Shown piece after piece: positions 1-11,749 of a stretch of 64,000 nt of DNA. The position numbers and the translations under genes are program-made. The notes below the pieces were generated by a model. The model was given only the letters and a program-made list of their open reading frames with translations, did no database searches and had not been told where the DNA came from. The stretch's first letter is position 1. Each line of letters starts with the position of its first letter. This DNA is from Phragmites australis (taxonomy: Eukaryota > Streptophyta > Magnoliopsida > Poales > Poaceae): contig NC_084922.1 of assembly GCF_958298935.1 (NCBI RefSeq), positions 7,876,501 through 7,940,500 on the forward strand, written 5' to 3'.

Positions 1-702
1 CACGACGGTGGCACTAAGGTTGCGGCAGACACACCAATAGCACCACCAGCGGACAAGCAGGAGACCGACAGGCAGAAGCGCGTCTATGAGGTGGAGGCTG
101 ACAAGCAGGACGCCATGTGCCACAGATGTTGTCGCCAAGGAGGCCCCCACCGCCGCGGAGAACCACTCGACACCGACGGCACTGCATTCGATCAGAGCCG
201 TCGCCTAAGATCGAACTCCGGCAACGATGGGTGGCCATGATGACGTCGGAGCAGCAGCCATCTCCATGGAGACCAACACAGGGAGGTCGAACGTCGTGTC
301 ATGGCAGTGGCCCCAAGTCGACCCCCAAGACCATAGATCGCTGGTGAACCCTTGGAGGGAGCACAGAATGACCTAATAGGTGTGGATCCGTGACGAGCAG
401 GTTGACAGGGCACATATCCGACCAACGGGAGGCCCGATCCGACCAGGCTGGGGCGAAGCCGACAAGGGCATCGAGCTCGGCCAACACCACCCGACGGAAA
501 GAACCAACTAGTAAAAGAGGAGAAAGGAGGAGAGAGAAGGGGAAAGAAAGAGAAAGAAGAAGGGGAGGGACCTGCCACCGTAAGAGCAAGATGGGCAACA
601 GAGACCAAGCTAGGTGTGACTAGGGGGCACTAGGCGACGATGGTGTGACTAGGCCCTGCTTCTAGACGACGCGAGGCTTCTGTGAGCAGGGGGGCAACGT
701 AA
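1..702. other. Unassigned GC-rich, purine-rich sequence
   Basis: No gene is supported here. Open frames exist on both strands, but their translations are low-complexity (Arg, Pro and Ser rich) and overlap one another, which is expected of GC-rich DNA. A GA-rich stretch lies at about 507-570. It could be the edge of a retroelement beyond the window, but I see no LTR, primer-binding site or domain. Confidence 0.4.
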
Positions 703-1050
703 GGCCAACTCCAACAGAGATAGTATCTGTACTTTTGGCTTCCTACTACAGTAAAATGTCTCTCCCTCTACACCATATCTATCTCTAACAGATGATCCAA
801 ATCAACTTTTTCGCAGCTACAGTAATATGGTCGGGATGGAGGAGCCGGCAAATTTGCTACCTACTATAGCATGCCTCATCACTGTGTACTGAGTATGCAC
901 GTGAGTCTGGAGGGAGGAGGAGAGTAATGAAAAATAGGAAATATGGTGTCTGTTGGAGATGAAAAAAATAGGAGATGCTATAATAATATTAAAGAATACT
1001 ATAATAGTATTATAGAGTATGAATTTTTAGAGTTTCTGTTAAAGATGACC
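703..1050. mobile_element. Tourist-like (PIF/Harbinger) MITE, 348 bp
   Basis: The ends are imperfect inverted repeats. The left end reads GGCCAACTCCAACAG and the right end, reverse-complemented, reads GGTCATCTTTAACAG. Both ends are flanked by TAA (700-702 and 1051-1053), the three-base TWA target duplication typical of PIF/Harbinger elements. There is no coding capacity, so it is non-autonomous. It lies about 1.5 kb upstream of the NPH3-family gene. Confidence 0.7.
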
Positions 1051-2578
1051 TAACAATCTTTATTATGAAGTATGATGATTGTATTCGTGTCAAACCATCA
1101 TTATTATCACTGCACGCATTACTCGAAAAGGACACGGTGGCGCAGTGACACACGTCCAGGCGTCGTTGTACGCATAGCGACACGATTTATACCGTTATGT
1201 ATCGTACGGCTTTGGCAGTGCAGGAGATACATTCGTATATATACACAGCTACGACAACCACCGTACGTATTGGAGGTCATGCATTAATTAAAGATGCGAC
1301 CTGTCTCTTCTGGTTTCTCTCATCGACCGCCATTTGCGTGGCCTCGATTACAGTCGCAACAGGCTTGCGTCTGGTTTGTCCCCTTCGTGATTAGTGATTA
1401 AAACTAAGAGAAGCTGTCTTAGTATGTAAATACATGTCATTTAAGAATGTGTGTGATAAAACTTCGAAAACTATAACTATTAATAATATAAAATTGAAGT
1501 GAACGGATTTAAGGAAAAATATTTTTATATTATTATATGATTAGCAAATTTCACTAAAAATAATTTAAAAAATAATGTTACAACATGTGTATTGAAGATA
1601 TGTCATATACAAGTAGCAAGCTGGAACTCAAGGGCAAAAGGGGCCTTTGGCTCCGTTGGGGACATGAGGTGAGAGTAGTTTTTGTAATCCCTTCACGTGA
1701 GCCAGCAATATTCTATTCCAAGCAATGTACTGCGTATTACAAGGACAATTACCTAGTTAAATATATAGGAAAGGAAAAGGTAATTATACATCTATTATAT
1801 CAAGAACAAATGTAGGTTGCCCTGCTGTGCAAGAAGGCCAGGGTGCTCAGTTGGAACACGGTGGCGTATAGTGAATTAAAACCAACTGATGTTATATGTA
1901 CAGGTGTATTATCCATGAACGCATGCGGATGACTGGATGGAGTACGTGGTCCATTCGACGTGAACGCGGATGAAACAGTAAAATTAACTAGCATAGTGTA
2001 GGCCGATTCATCTGCATGCACGCATCTGGATGTACTTTCGGTGAATGAGGTCCAGTGCTGCATTATCCGTAGTCTCACATATATGCACTGATGATGCACA
2101 TGCTATTGCTTCTGATGCACTCTATCTTATCCGCCTAATTCCTTTGTGTAAATTGGCCCAGAGAACAGTAGATGTGCATACACTACATGCACATCAATTT
2201 CACACATCAAATACCTTATTTTAGCATATGACAATTGACATTGATATATAGAAACGCATGCATCTTGTCCGTATATACCTAATTATTTGTACGCGTTAGC
2301 ATGGTGTGATGATAGTATCCGCAGCCATATACTACCTCCGTATCCGCTCCGATCCAAGTATGTCAGCGTCTCTCGCACTGCCGCACAGCTTGTTCTTTGG
2401 TCCATATGCACAGATACACTCGAGTGACACAGGCACACAGCATGCAGCTAGCTGCTCACACGGCTCCCGAGCCAACCAGCTAGCTTGCTCACCAGCTACT
2501 ACTACCCATTCACGCACGCACAGGCGACGTCCAGACGGGAGTTCTCTGAGAGCTTGCGCACGAGACCGGCCACCAACC
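1051..2578 (+). other. Upstream region of the NPH3-family gene
   Basis: This is AT-rich intergenic DNA becoming GC-rich near the gene. An open frame in the gene's phase extends upstream from 2579 to 2306, but its translation is unlike any domain and I treat it as leader. I see no clear TATA box. Confidence 0.4.
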
Positions 2579-5500
2579 ATGAAGTCGTCGTCTCAGAGTC
2601 AGAGCCCGAGGACGGCGTCGCCCGGCGTCGCCACGGCCGGGGGTGGCGCCGAGCACGCGCGCGCGGCTTCGGAGCCGTGGCTGGTCGCCGCGGCGGCGGC
2701 CAGCAGCAGTGACGACTCGTGCGTCAACGACGTGGACAACTTCGCGCGCACCGTCGCCGCACTCAAGTCCAAGTCGGCGGCCTGCGCGCGCCCCGACCTG
2801 CTCGCGTCCGTGCTGTCCCACTACGCCGCCAAGTGGCTCCCGGACGTGGTGCCGCCCTCCTCGTCCGCGTCCGGCCGCTTCCTGCCCCCGGAGAGCCCCA
2901 CCGCCATGTGGCTCAAGAAGCGGCTCCTGCTGGAGTCCCTCGTCGCCGCGCTCCCGCCCGATCCGCCAGCGCCCGGCTGCGGCGGCGCCGTCGCCGACGA
3001 CGGCATCACGTGTGACTTCTTGCTCAAGCTGCTCCGCGCGGGGAGCACGGTGGGCGCCGACGCGGCGCTGCTGCAGGACCTGGAGGTCCGCGCGGCCCGG
3101 CGGCTAGACCAGGCCACGCTGGGCGCGGTGATGATACCGGCGTTCGGGCACGGCGAGAACCCAGGCGGCTCGGCGCTGCTGCTGGACGTGCCGCTCGTGC
3201 TGCGGCTCGTGCGCGGGTTCCTCAAGGAGGGCGCCGCCGCCATCAAGGCCAGCACCGTCGGCGGCGGCGGCGCGGCGGCCGCCAGGGTGGCGAGGCTGGT
3301 GGACGCGTACCTCGCCGAGGCGGCGCTGGAGGCCGGGCTGAACCCCGCCGAGTTCGAGGAGCTCGCGCGCGCCGTCCCAGCCCATGCCCGCCCCGCGGAC
3401 GATGCGCTCTACCGCGCCGTCGACACCTATCTCAAGGTGCGCGTGCGCTTGCTTACTCGCCTCCATCCCTTCCCATTTCTGCTTCCTCCTTGACTGCACT
3501 CCATGACTTGGTGCCCATTCCTACTCGCGGAAAAGGCCTCGGCTACAAAGAACACAGCCGCGTGTCAGCGTTACTGTGTTAGCGCATACTAACTTGCATT
3601 CCTGCATCGCAATCGCCATGCCTAGAGAGGAAATCTCAGTTGCAGTCTTGCAGTGATTATTACTTTCGCTTGGCAACGCCTTCTTGTGCACGGCGAAAAG
3701 GCAGCAGGGCGGTGAAGCCTTCGTTCTCGAGTTGATGGACAATGGGGGTGCCTTGCCTTGGGTTGCACATAGGCTCATCCGGCCATCCCAACCGAACCAG
3801 CGCAACGTGTTGGCCAATGTGCCTCCTTCGGTGGATGCATGCTCGACATAGTAAAATGAGTAGTACCGTAAGAGAGAGGGATCCTCCTATTATAAATACA
3901 TAACATTTTTTTGAAAAAATTAGTCAAATTTTTAAAATTTTGATTAATAATAGTTTTTAAAATATTTATTTTGAAAACATTAAAATCATGCGTGTAAATT
4001 TATTTTGAAAGATACTTTCATAATATCATAAATTCAATTAATTTAATAAATATATTCTAATAAAAATAGTGATCTAAACTATATATTAAAGACTATGTCA
4101 TATTGAAATGATATATATTTATGACCAACTAGCACATGAGGACCTTAGTCTTTGGCCATTTGAAAACTTGGAGGCATACTCATGTGTTTGTGTGTTTGAC
4201 TGCAGTCCTGTTATTTGCATTGGACCATGTACTGGGTGTCTAGGATAATACCAGTGTAGTACTACCAATGGTCATTTTAAGTTTCACAAAACTATAACTA
4301 TTATGTTATTTATAACATAAAACTATAACTATTATACCTAGTATTATAAAACTACAATTATGTACACATTTGCAACACAAAACCTAGTTAGCCCATATGA
4401 CAATGAGACAATCAAACCCAGTTGGCCATAGTTATAGTTTTGTGCTATTCACTCTATTTCTTAAAGCATCTTGTTGCCGTAAATCGAATTATTCTGCAAT
4501 CATAAGTTAGGTCTTGTGTGTACCATCAAATAAAAATCATTGCAAGCCTGCAGCATAAAACTATGCATATTCTATCAGGTACGGACACAAACTACACTTG
4601 TTATTTTATCCCATAGGATTTTGTTTCTGCGTGGCTTGTGAACCGGATGATAGAGTAGTAGCTTCCATGGTTGGCTAATGCAAAATTGAAATCCCTCCCA
4701 GCTTTTTTCGTCAAGACCCTTCCTTGCATCTGTCTGATGCATAAGGAGAGTATGTCAAAACGCTGAAATGTCTTATCTCTTGGTATCACTGTAGTGTCCA
4801 AAAGTTAACACTAACCTCCGAAGCTTGTTCAGCCGCTTCACGCCTGATGGTGTTAGAATCTGCCTAGTGAAGAACAAACCATAGGAAACAGAGCTCACGT
4901 GAGCTCCAGCTGCTAACCAACAAAAAGATTTACCCTGTTATTACACATGGGAATAGGTGCTTGTGGATACCAAAACCCTTCTTGTCCCATGGTGCATGGC
5001 TGCATGCCCTGTGCACTCAACTGTTCAGCTGCCACACTTTTTTTTGTCTTGCTATGACCAACCGCTAGCGGTGTTTGCAATAATTAACAGTTTGATGTCC
5101 CGTAGAGCTGAAACCGGGATTTTAGTCCATTATTAAAAAAACACTAGCAGTGCTTGATACTAATATTTCGTTCAGATTCATCCAAAAAAATGTGTGGTTT
5201 AAATTCCCAAGTAAGCAGTGCCTGCAACTTGCTCAGGGATCTTGTAGACATGAACAAGAAATTTACTAGATAGATACTCACAGTCTTTTAGGTGCCAGCC
5301 GTTGCAGAGTGCAGGCTAGAACAGTGCTTGGTCTATCCTTCGATCTTATGGTCCTGAGCATCAGAACTTTAGCACTTTATCCATGCAAAAAAAAAGAACT
5401 TTAGCACTTTAAAGATCGAAATGCGGCCAAACAAACCATGGGGAAGTTTGTTTCATTGCTCTGCGTTTTTCTCCAGCTGAGATCCTGTCATCAGATATGC

Positions 5501-8500
5501 TGACAACTCTGTCCGAGATGACACATCCTCGTGTCAAATCAATGATACACTGGCCATGAAAAGTCATGTCTGTGCGAGAACGTGGAAGCTTTATCACCTC
5601 TAATAAGAGGCCGCGTGAGTTTATAGACGAAGACCGAGAAAATCACGATAAACATTATATCTTAGGCTATCTTTAAGGGGGTTTTTTGACGAAAATCTCA
5701 TCGTGAAGGGATTTTTTTTTATTTTAGTGCTCCAGCGGTTCCCTTTTACGGTTCTCATCACAAATGGATTTTCAAGATCATTCCCTTCGAAACGAGATTC
5801 TCTCTTCTTTCCCTTGCGATTCTTCTCGAAAGAAAGCTGTTGGAGATGAGAGAAAATAAAGTGAATAGGAATGAGAAAGATAATCGAAAAGTAAACGAAA
5901 TAAAAGGAATATGGTTGGAGATGATCTTAGAAATAGATTTCAAAGTTTTATATTGATATAATAGCATCCTAATTTTTTATAGATAACAACAAGCTATCTA
6001 TACTTAGGAACTGACTCAATGCATATATTATTACAAATTATCTCTAACAATCATCTTCAATTATAACTTTCCTAAGTTGAGATTGCGTTTAAACTCTTTC
6101 AACTTCTTAGTAAATAGCGGCTTGGTAAATCCATCGGCGATTTAATCTGCTGTAGGGATAAGTCAAATATCCAACAATTTTTGTGCCACACGTTCTCTGA
6201 CAAAGTGAAATCTATCTCAATGTTCTTTGTGCTTGCATAGAACATTGGATTGTCCGATAGGTAAGTAGATTCAATATTATCACAACACAGTCGTGTCGCT
6301 TTAGGAGTATAAACACATGTCTCACCGAGTATCGTTTGTAACCATATAACTTCAGCTGTTGCAAAAGCCTTGTGCTATGCCTATGTACGCTTGATCTTGA
6401 TACAGTAGGTTGTTTCTTAGCACTCCAGGAAATAAGATTAGATCCCAAGAATACAATGAAGCCACATGTGGATCTTCTATCATCTAAGTAGTTAGCACAA
6501 TCTGCATAAGAAAAAACACTCACAAGTACAAAAGGAGACTTCTTTTATCTTCAATCCAATACCAATAGTATGTTTAAGTTATCTTAAGATTCTCTTGACT
6601 GCTGTCCAATTAACTGTAGTAGGAGAATGCAGAAATTGACATACCTTGTTAATCGGAAAAGCAAGATCAGATCAGGTATCATAAAGCACCTACAACACTT
6701 CTAAATTTTGTTGCACTTTCAAGATCTAATGCTTCTCCTTCAAAGACCGACAACTTCTCTGAAGATGGAAGTAGCTTACTAATAGGCTTACAGTTCATCA
6801 TCCCAACTCTGTTTAATATATCAATAGCATATTTTTCCTAAGTTAATAATATATTATCATGTATCCTTTTTACTTCAATCCTAAAAAATAACTAAGATCA
6901 TCAAGATCCTTTAGAGCAAATTCTTGCTTGAGATCCTGCAACAGGGCTAAAGTTGTCTCTTGTGAAGAACTTGCTACAGTTGTATCATCCGCATAGATAA
7001 GAATAAATATAATCACATTTCCCTTACTGTAATAGAATAGAGAGGCATCTCCTTTGGATGGCCGAAAACCAAGACTTTGAAGTTTCATGCTCAATCTTGA
7101 ATATCAAGCTCGAGGTGTCTGTTTTAAACAATACAAGGATTTATCCAGTTTACAAACATAATTTGATTTTGATTCATCTTCATATCCTGGTAGATGCCTC
7201 ATAAACACTTCCTCGTCTAGAACAACATGAAGAAACATATTCTAAATATCCAATTGGTGAAGAATCCATCCCCTGGAAACAACAATAGACAAAACCAATC
7301 TGATAGCAGCTGCATTAACCACAAGAATGAAAGTATCATCATAGTCTATTCCATATCGTTACTTAAAACTGTTGGCTACCAATCTAGCTTTATATTTATC
7401 TATAGTGCAATCAGCTTTTTTCTTGACCTTATAGACCCATCTGCACTCAATAATATTATTCCATTATTGGAGGAACCAGATGCCAGGTTTGGGTTTTCAT
7501 GAGAGCTGCAAATTCATTATCTATGGGATTTTTCCAATTACAATCGAACAAAGCATCTTCTAAAGTTTTTGGTTCTGTAGTAGTAGTGAGAAATCCATAC
7601 GGAATTGTACCATCGATGTGAGTTAGGGGCTTACGAATCCCACTGCAAAGTCTTGTGCCATGTTGACGAATTGGAGGTGCGGGGATCTATTCAACAGCAG
7701 CATGTGCATTGCCTCCAGCCGTAGAAGATCTTGCGCCCTCATGATTAGCTGGTGATGAAGATGCAATGCGCAGTCTGGGAGCCGATGGGCTAGATGCATC
7801 GTCGCAAGATTCAACAGGTGTCTGTGTGCCCACGTTGTTGTCATCGGTCGATCCGAACAGCTATGCTGCATGTCATGCGCAGACTCAACACGCACGGCTG
7901 GAAAGGGCACCGCTTGAGCACTATTTTTTAGGCCGATTCATTCAACAAGTGCATAGGGAAATCTGTGCTGGGATCCGTGCCAATGCTGGTTGCCGCCGAA
8001 TCTGCTCCAACCTGCATAAAATCATGATTCGCTTCCAAATAGTCCGCAACACTATTTCTAGAATTATTATGTGCATCATTAGCAACAATGGTAGGGGTAT
8101 TAATCACTTATTGATCATTCATAGAATTACTCCCAATACTAAGATGAAAAGAAGGGTAAACAAGAATTTTATATCTTAACCTTGAGCCAGCATTTGGGTG
8201 TAACTGAGAAAAAAGAAAGATAGTTTCATGAAAAACAACATCCCTAGAAATATATATTCAGCATGTAGATATATCAAAACATGTAAACCCTTTGTGTAAG
8301 TTGCTATAACCAAGGAAGGCACAATATTTAGAACGAAATTGAAGCTTGCGTGAATTGTATGGTAGAAGGTTTGACTAACAAGCACAACCAAACACACAAA
8401 TAAGGGAACAGTTAGGTTTATAGTCGAATAGACGTCCAAAGGAGTGGTGTTTTGATTAACACGACTGGGAGTTCTATTAATGAGATAGGTTGCATTAAGG

Positions 8501-11235
8501 AAGGCTTCATTCCATAACTAGAGGCATAGACGCATGAGCAAGGAGAGCAAGGCCTACTTTAACAATGTGATGATGTTTTCTTTCAGCGAAACCATTTTAT
8601 TGGTGCGAGTGTGGACATGAAACATGGTGTGATATACCAATTTTGGTGAAGCTTTTCATATCCCCCTCCCCCCTCCTCCGCCTACCCCCTAGTCAGTCTG
8701 CATGGTTATGATTTTACGATCAAGAAGTTGTTCAACAAGAACTTGAAATTCATGAAATTTTTGGAGAACTCCAGACTTGTGTTTAAGGAGATAAACCCAA
8801 GTGAACTTGCTATAATCATCAATAAAATTGACATAATATTTCTTCCTGCCTACAAAATTAGGAGTAGAACCCCAAACATCAGAAAGCATAAGTTCTAAGG
8901 GAGCACTCGAAACACTAGTGGATCTAGAATAGAGCAATCGATGACTCTTGGCCTGTTGATAGACTTACTCCTTATTGAACTCTTTGGAACAAGGGAGATT
9001 ATTTTGGATAATGACTTCCTAAACAACTGAATAGGAAGGATGGCCAAGCTGACTATGCCATTGTGCTGGGGAGAGCGTGCAACCAAAAGCTTGTTTTATT
9101 GGCGCAGGTACGAATGGAAAAGGATAAAGTCCTCCTCTACACTCGAAGGAGAATGCTCTTCATTGCCTGATCCTTTACAAGGAAGAAATTAGGATGAAAT
9201 TCAAGAAAGGCATTGTTATCAGAAGTAAATTTATGAACTGAAATTAAATTCTTCCTAGTTTCAAGAGCATGAAGAACATTATGAAGATGAAGATTTTGAT
9301 TAGGAGTAGGAACAATAGCATGACCAATATGATTAATCCCCATACTTGCACCGCTCGCGATGTGGATCTGATCATTGCCGTTGTATTTATCACAATCTGT
9401 CAACTTGTCCAACTCGCTCGTGATGTGATCAATCGCACTGAAATCAGTGTATATTGTGTCTACCCCATAGGAGCACGTCGCTGCAGCTGCACTTTTGTCT
9501 TCGGGGACAAAATTTTCATCAAATATATGCCAACAATTGATTACCATGTGGCCTGACTTCTTGCAGAGTTGACAAGTGGGACGTGTATTGCTAGAGCTAC
9601 CCTTGCCACTCTGGTTGCCTTGTCCTCCTTGAGATGCCTGCCTGTCGCTGTTACCATTTCCACGACCATTGTTGCCACGACCACGATTGCCATCTCGTCT
9701 GCCGTGACTAGCAGTATTAGGCAACGACGTAGATGAAGGATTGTCATGTAGGAGATCCATCTGAACTTCAAAGCTCATACGCTGCTCATAAAGCTCAACA
9801 ACGAAGATCAGTTTCACTCGTGCCAGGATTGAAATCAACGTCGAGGTCGGTGAAAATGTAGGAGATCATCTCTTCATCATCTAATGGCTTGCCTTCAAAT
9901 GCCATCTCCTCTCCGAGGGCTTTCATCTTAGTGACATATTTAGCGATTGTCATGGACCCTTTTGGGTCGTAGCCAGCGCCATATTGGTGTTAACCGCCCG
10001 TGCGTGAGTCTGGGAGGAGAAGAGCGCCTCGATGTTACGCCATGCTTGGGCAGCAATCCTTGCCATCACCACTTGCGTGAGAATTTCCTGAGATAGGGAA
10101 TTGAAGAGAAAACCAAGAACTTGTTGATCCGTGGCGATCCACTAGGTGTACGTCGGATTCACTATCTTGACCATCTTGTCTCCCTCCTTGACATTAAATT
10201 CAGCGGGAGAGCATATGCTTGTGCCATCGAGGAAATCAAACAACTAGGCGCCTCGGATGACCGGCATGAATTGGACTTTCCACATGAGGTAATTGGTTTT
10301 GGGTAGTTTCTCGGCAATGGGAAGGCCGAGAGGGGAAGGGTGGGTAGGTTTGAAGGATGAGGTTGCCATGGATGCTTTGGTGGAGAATGATGACTCTGAT
10401 ACCATGTGCGAGAATGTGAAAGCGTTATCACCTCCTGTTATAAGGCCGCGCAAGTTTATATATGAGTATAAATTATCTCTAACAATGCCAATTTCAAAGT
10501 TGTCAATTTGTGCAATGCAAATTTGATGATGTAGTAGAATGAAATTGCGTTAAGATGATCCAGAATGCTGTGATGGTTCCATTTCCATCAGGCGCATCCA
10601 AACACGGGCAAGGAGGAGAGGAAGTCGCTGTGCAGGCTGATCGACGCGCGCAAGCTCACGGCGGAGGCCGCGGCGCACGCCGTCCAGAACGATCGTATGT
10701 CGATGCGCTCCGTGATGCAGGTGCTCTTTTCAGAGCACGGCAAGCTCAGCCGCCTCGCCGAGCTGAGCGCCTCCTTCACCGGCCAGCGGAGCCCCAACCC
10801 GGCGCTGGAGCTCCCCGGCCGGTGCCCCTCCAAGCGCGAGGTCCTCGCGCAGCACCAGGAGGTACGCCGCCTCCGCGAGGACGTTGCCAGGCTCCAGGTT
10901 CTTCATCATCTTGAGCTCTCTAGTCTGCACCCACTTCGGTGCTCCGATCCAATACACTGATATTGAAACGCTGAGATGGTCTCGTACCTCCATTGCAGAT
11001 GCAGTGCAACGCGCTGCAGGCTCAGGTGGACAGGCTGAGCTCTGAGAGGCGGCGGCGCGGCGGCGGTGGATTCTTCAAGTGGAGTACGTTCTGGTTCAGC
11101 GGCGGCATGGGCGCCGACGTCGCGAGGGTGGATGACTCGGAGAGCGGCATGGAGCGGCGGACGCCGACGAAAGGGAAGAAGGGCAGCACCGCGACGGCGA
11201 CGCCGAACGCCAAGTGGCGCAAGTCAACGTCTTAA
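2579..11235 (+). CDS. NPH3-family protein without a visible BTB domain (three exons)
   Basis: Exons are 2579-3436, 10592-10897 and 10999-11235, all joined in phase 0, giving about 466 residues. Introns have GT/AG ends: 7155 bp (holding a copia element) and 101 bp. Residues from about 50 match the NPH3 domain: a [15 protein letters not shown] start, [14 protein letters not shown], a long helical middle, and [13 protein letters not shown] running across the first splice junction into a CRLIDARKL motif. The C-terminus has a short coiled coil ([15 protein letters not shown] into [13 protein letters not shown]) and a basic tail. NPH3 proteins usually carry an N-terminal BTB domain and act as CUL3 adaptors in phototropin and auxin-transport signalling at the plasma membrane. 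Here only about 45 low-complexity residues precede the NPH3 domain, as I recall for At3g49900-type members. The ATG at 2579 has A at -3; an in-frame ATG at 2306 adds 91 unconvincing residues. Confidence 0.88.
3886..4118. repeat. Degenerate Stowaway-like repeat in intron 1
   Basis: The stretch resembles the better-preserved Stowaway element at 15121-15369. Both have a GTCAAA or ATCAAA run followed by TTTAAAA, an AAAATATTTATTTT block, and a motif for a methionine- and aspartate-free AT-rich core. Its terminal repeats are too decayed to place, so the limits are approximate. Confidence 0.35.
4285..4444. repeat. Small inverted-repeat element (160 bp)
   Basis: A perfect 17-bp inverted repeat, CACAAAACTATAACTAT at 4285-4301 and its complement at 4428-4444, bounds a 160-bp AT-rich segment. 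Partial copies of AAACTATAACTATTAT recur inside it. It resembles a very short MITE, but I found no convincing target duplication. Confidence 0.5.
5571..6049 (-). repeat. Copia 3' LTR, carrying a MITE
   Basis: This copy is 479 bp, of which about 265 bp is a later Tourist-like insertion, leaving about 214 bp of LTR. Its first 60 bases match the right LTR closely (shared TTATCACCTC, GGCCGCG and GTTTATA blocks) and both copies end in AATTATCTCTAACA. On its inner side a GAAGATGAT polypurine-like stretch in element sense precedes the LTR. Confidence 0.8.
5665..5926. mobile_element. Tourist-like MITE nested in the copia LTR (262 bp)
   Basis: It is flanked by TTA on both sides (5662-5664 and 5927-5929). 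The ends are imperfect inverted repeats: GGCTATCTTTAA on the left and, reverse-complemented, GATCATCTCCAA on the right. In opposite orientation its sequence aligns along its whole length with the element at 63431-63687 (262 against 257 bp), so the two belong to one family. It post-dates the copia insertion. Confidence 0.75.
10405..10484 (-). repeat. Copia 5' LTR, shortened to 80 bp
   Basis: It starts with TGTGCGAGAATG and ends with TCTCTAACA. Compared with the other LTR it lacks about 130 bp in the middle, so this copy has an internal deletion. The primer-binding site abuts it on the left. Only about 100 bases separate it from the acceptor of exon 2 of the NPH3-family gene. Confidence 0.75.
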
Positions 11236-11749
11236 GGGAGGGCTGGAACTGGAACCATGCTGATGGAATGATGAACACTGGGTTGTTAATTTTGTTTTTT
11301 ACTTTTCGTTTGGTTACAGCCATTTCTTTGAGTTTGAATTGTCTCTTGTGTTATAGTGATTTCGAGTGTCTGTTCATGGTGAAATTATCTCACTGCAGTG
11401 CATGTATAAAAGCACCAACTGTTGACAGCCTGAAACCACAAACAGACAGACCAACATGGACAATGAAAAATTGGTGTTCCGAGGTGCAGATAAATCTCAC
11501 ACTTTAACAGCTCAGGAACAGAAATAACTCCATTTTTTTCACAAATCAACGAATAGTTGTGCACACACTAATCTGATCACATTAGGGTGACCATAAATAA
11601 TCTCACAAGTCACACGCAGAGCCTCAGACAGAGGTCTGCAGGCTATGCTTACTCACTTATTCAGCTACAGAAAAATTATAATCAGTATCAATTTGAACAC
11701 ACATAGAGAAGAATAAATAAGCTGAGATGTAGATGTAGAGTGCAATGAC
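11236..11749. other. Intergenic region between two convergent genes
   Basis: About 510 bp separate the stop codons of the NPH3-family gene (+) and the HNH-like gene (-), so it must hold both 3' UTRs and polyadenylation regions. It is AT-rich. I see no other feature. Confidence 0.6.

Larger units (their letters stand above)
3437..5570 (+). other. Left part of intron 1 of the NPH3-family gene
   Basis: AT-rich intron sequence between the donor site at 3437 and the copia element. It contains a degenerate Stowaway-like stretch and a small inverted-repeat element, both listed separately. A direct duplication of an AGAACTTTAGCACTTTA-type motif lies near 5364-5412. No exon with coding potential was seen. 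Confidence 0.5.
5571..10484 (-). mobile_element. Degenerate Ty1-copia retrotransposon in the NPH3 gene intron
   Basis: The element runs on the minus strand. The LTR ends read TGTGCGAGAA...CTCTAACA on the plus strand, that is TGTTAGAG...TTCTCGCACA in element sense. The target duplication is ATGTC (5566-5570) and ATGCC (10485-10489), one mismatch. Next to the right LTR the complement of TGGTATCAGAG gives an initiator-methionine tRNA primer site. Broken coding remnants follow in copia order from right to left: gag start near 10400-10240, a CCHC zinc knuckle in 9137-9838 ([15 protein letters not shown]), integrase near 8689-8937, reverse transcriptase near 6870-7094 with a YADD box, and RNase H near 6212-6523 (DDRRSTCGF). 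Many stops and frameshifts make it non-functional. It lies antisense to the host gene. Confidence 0.88.

Noticed and set aside
2306..2578. Upstream extension of the NPH3-family frame by 91 residues
   Set aside because: The residues show no domain or NPH3-like pattern, and the ATG at 2579 has a good context directly before the domain.
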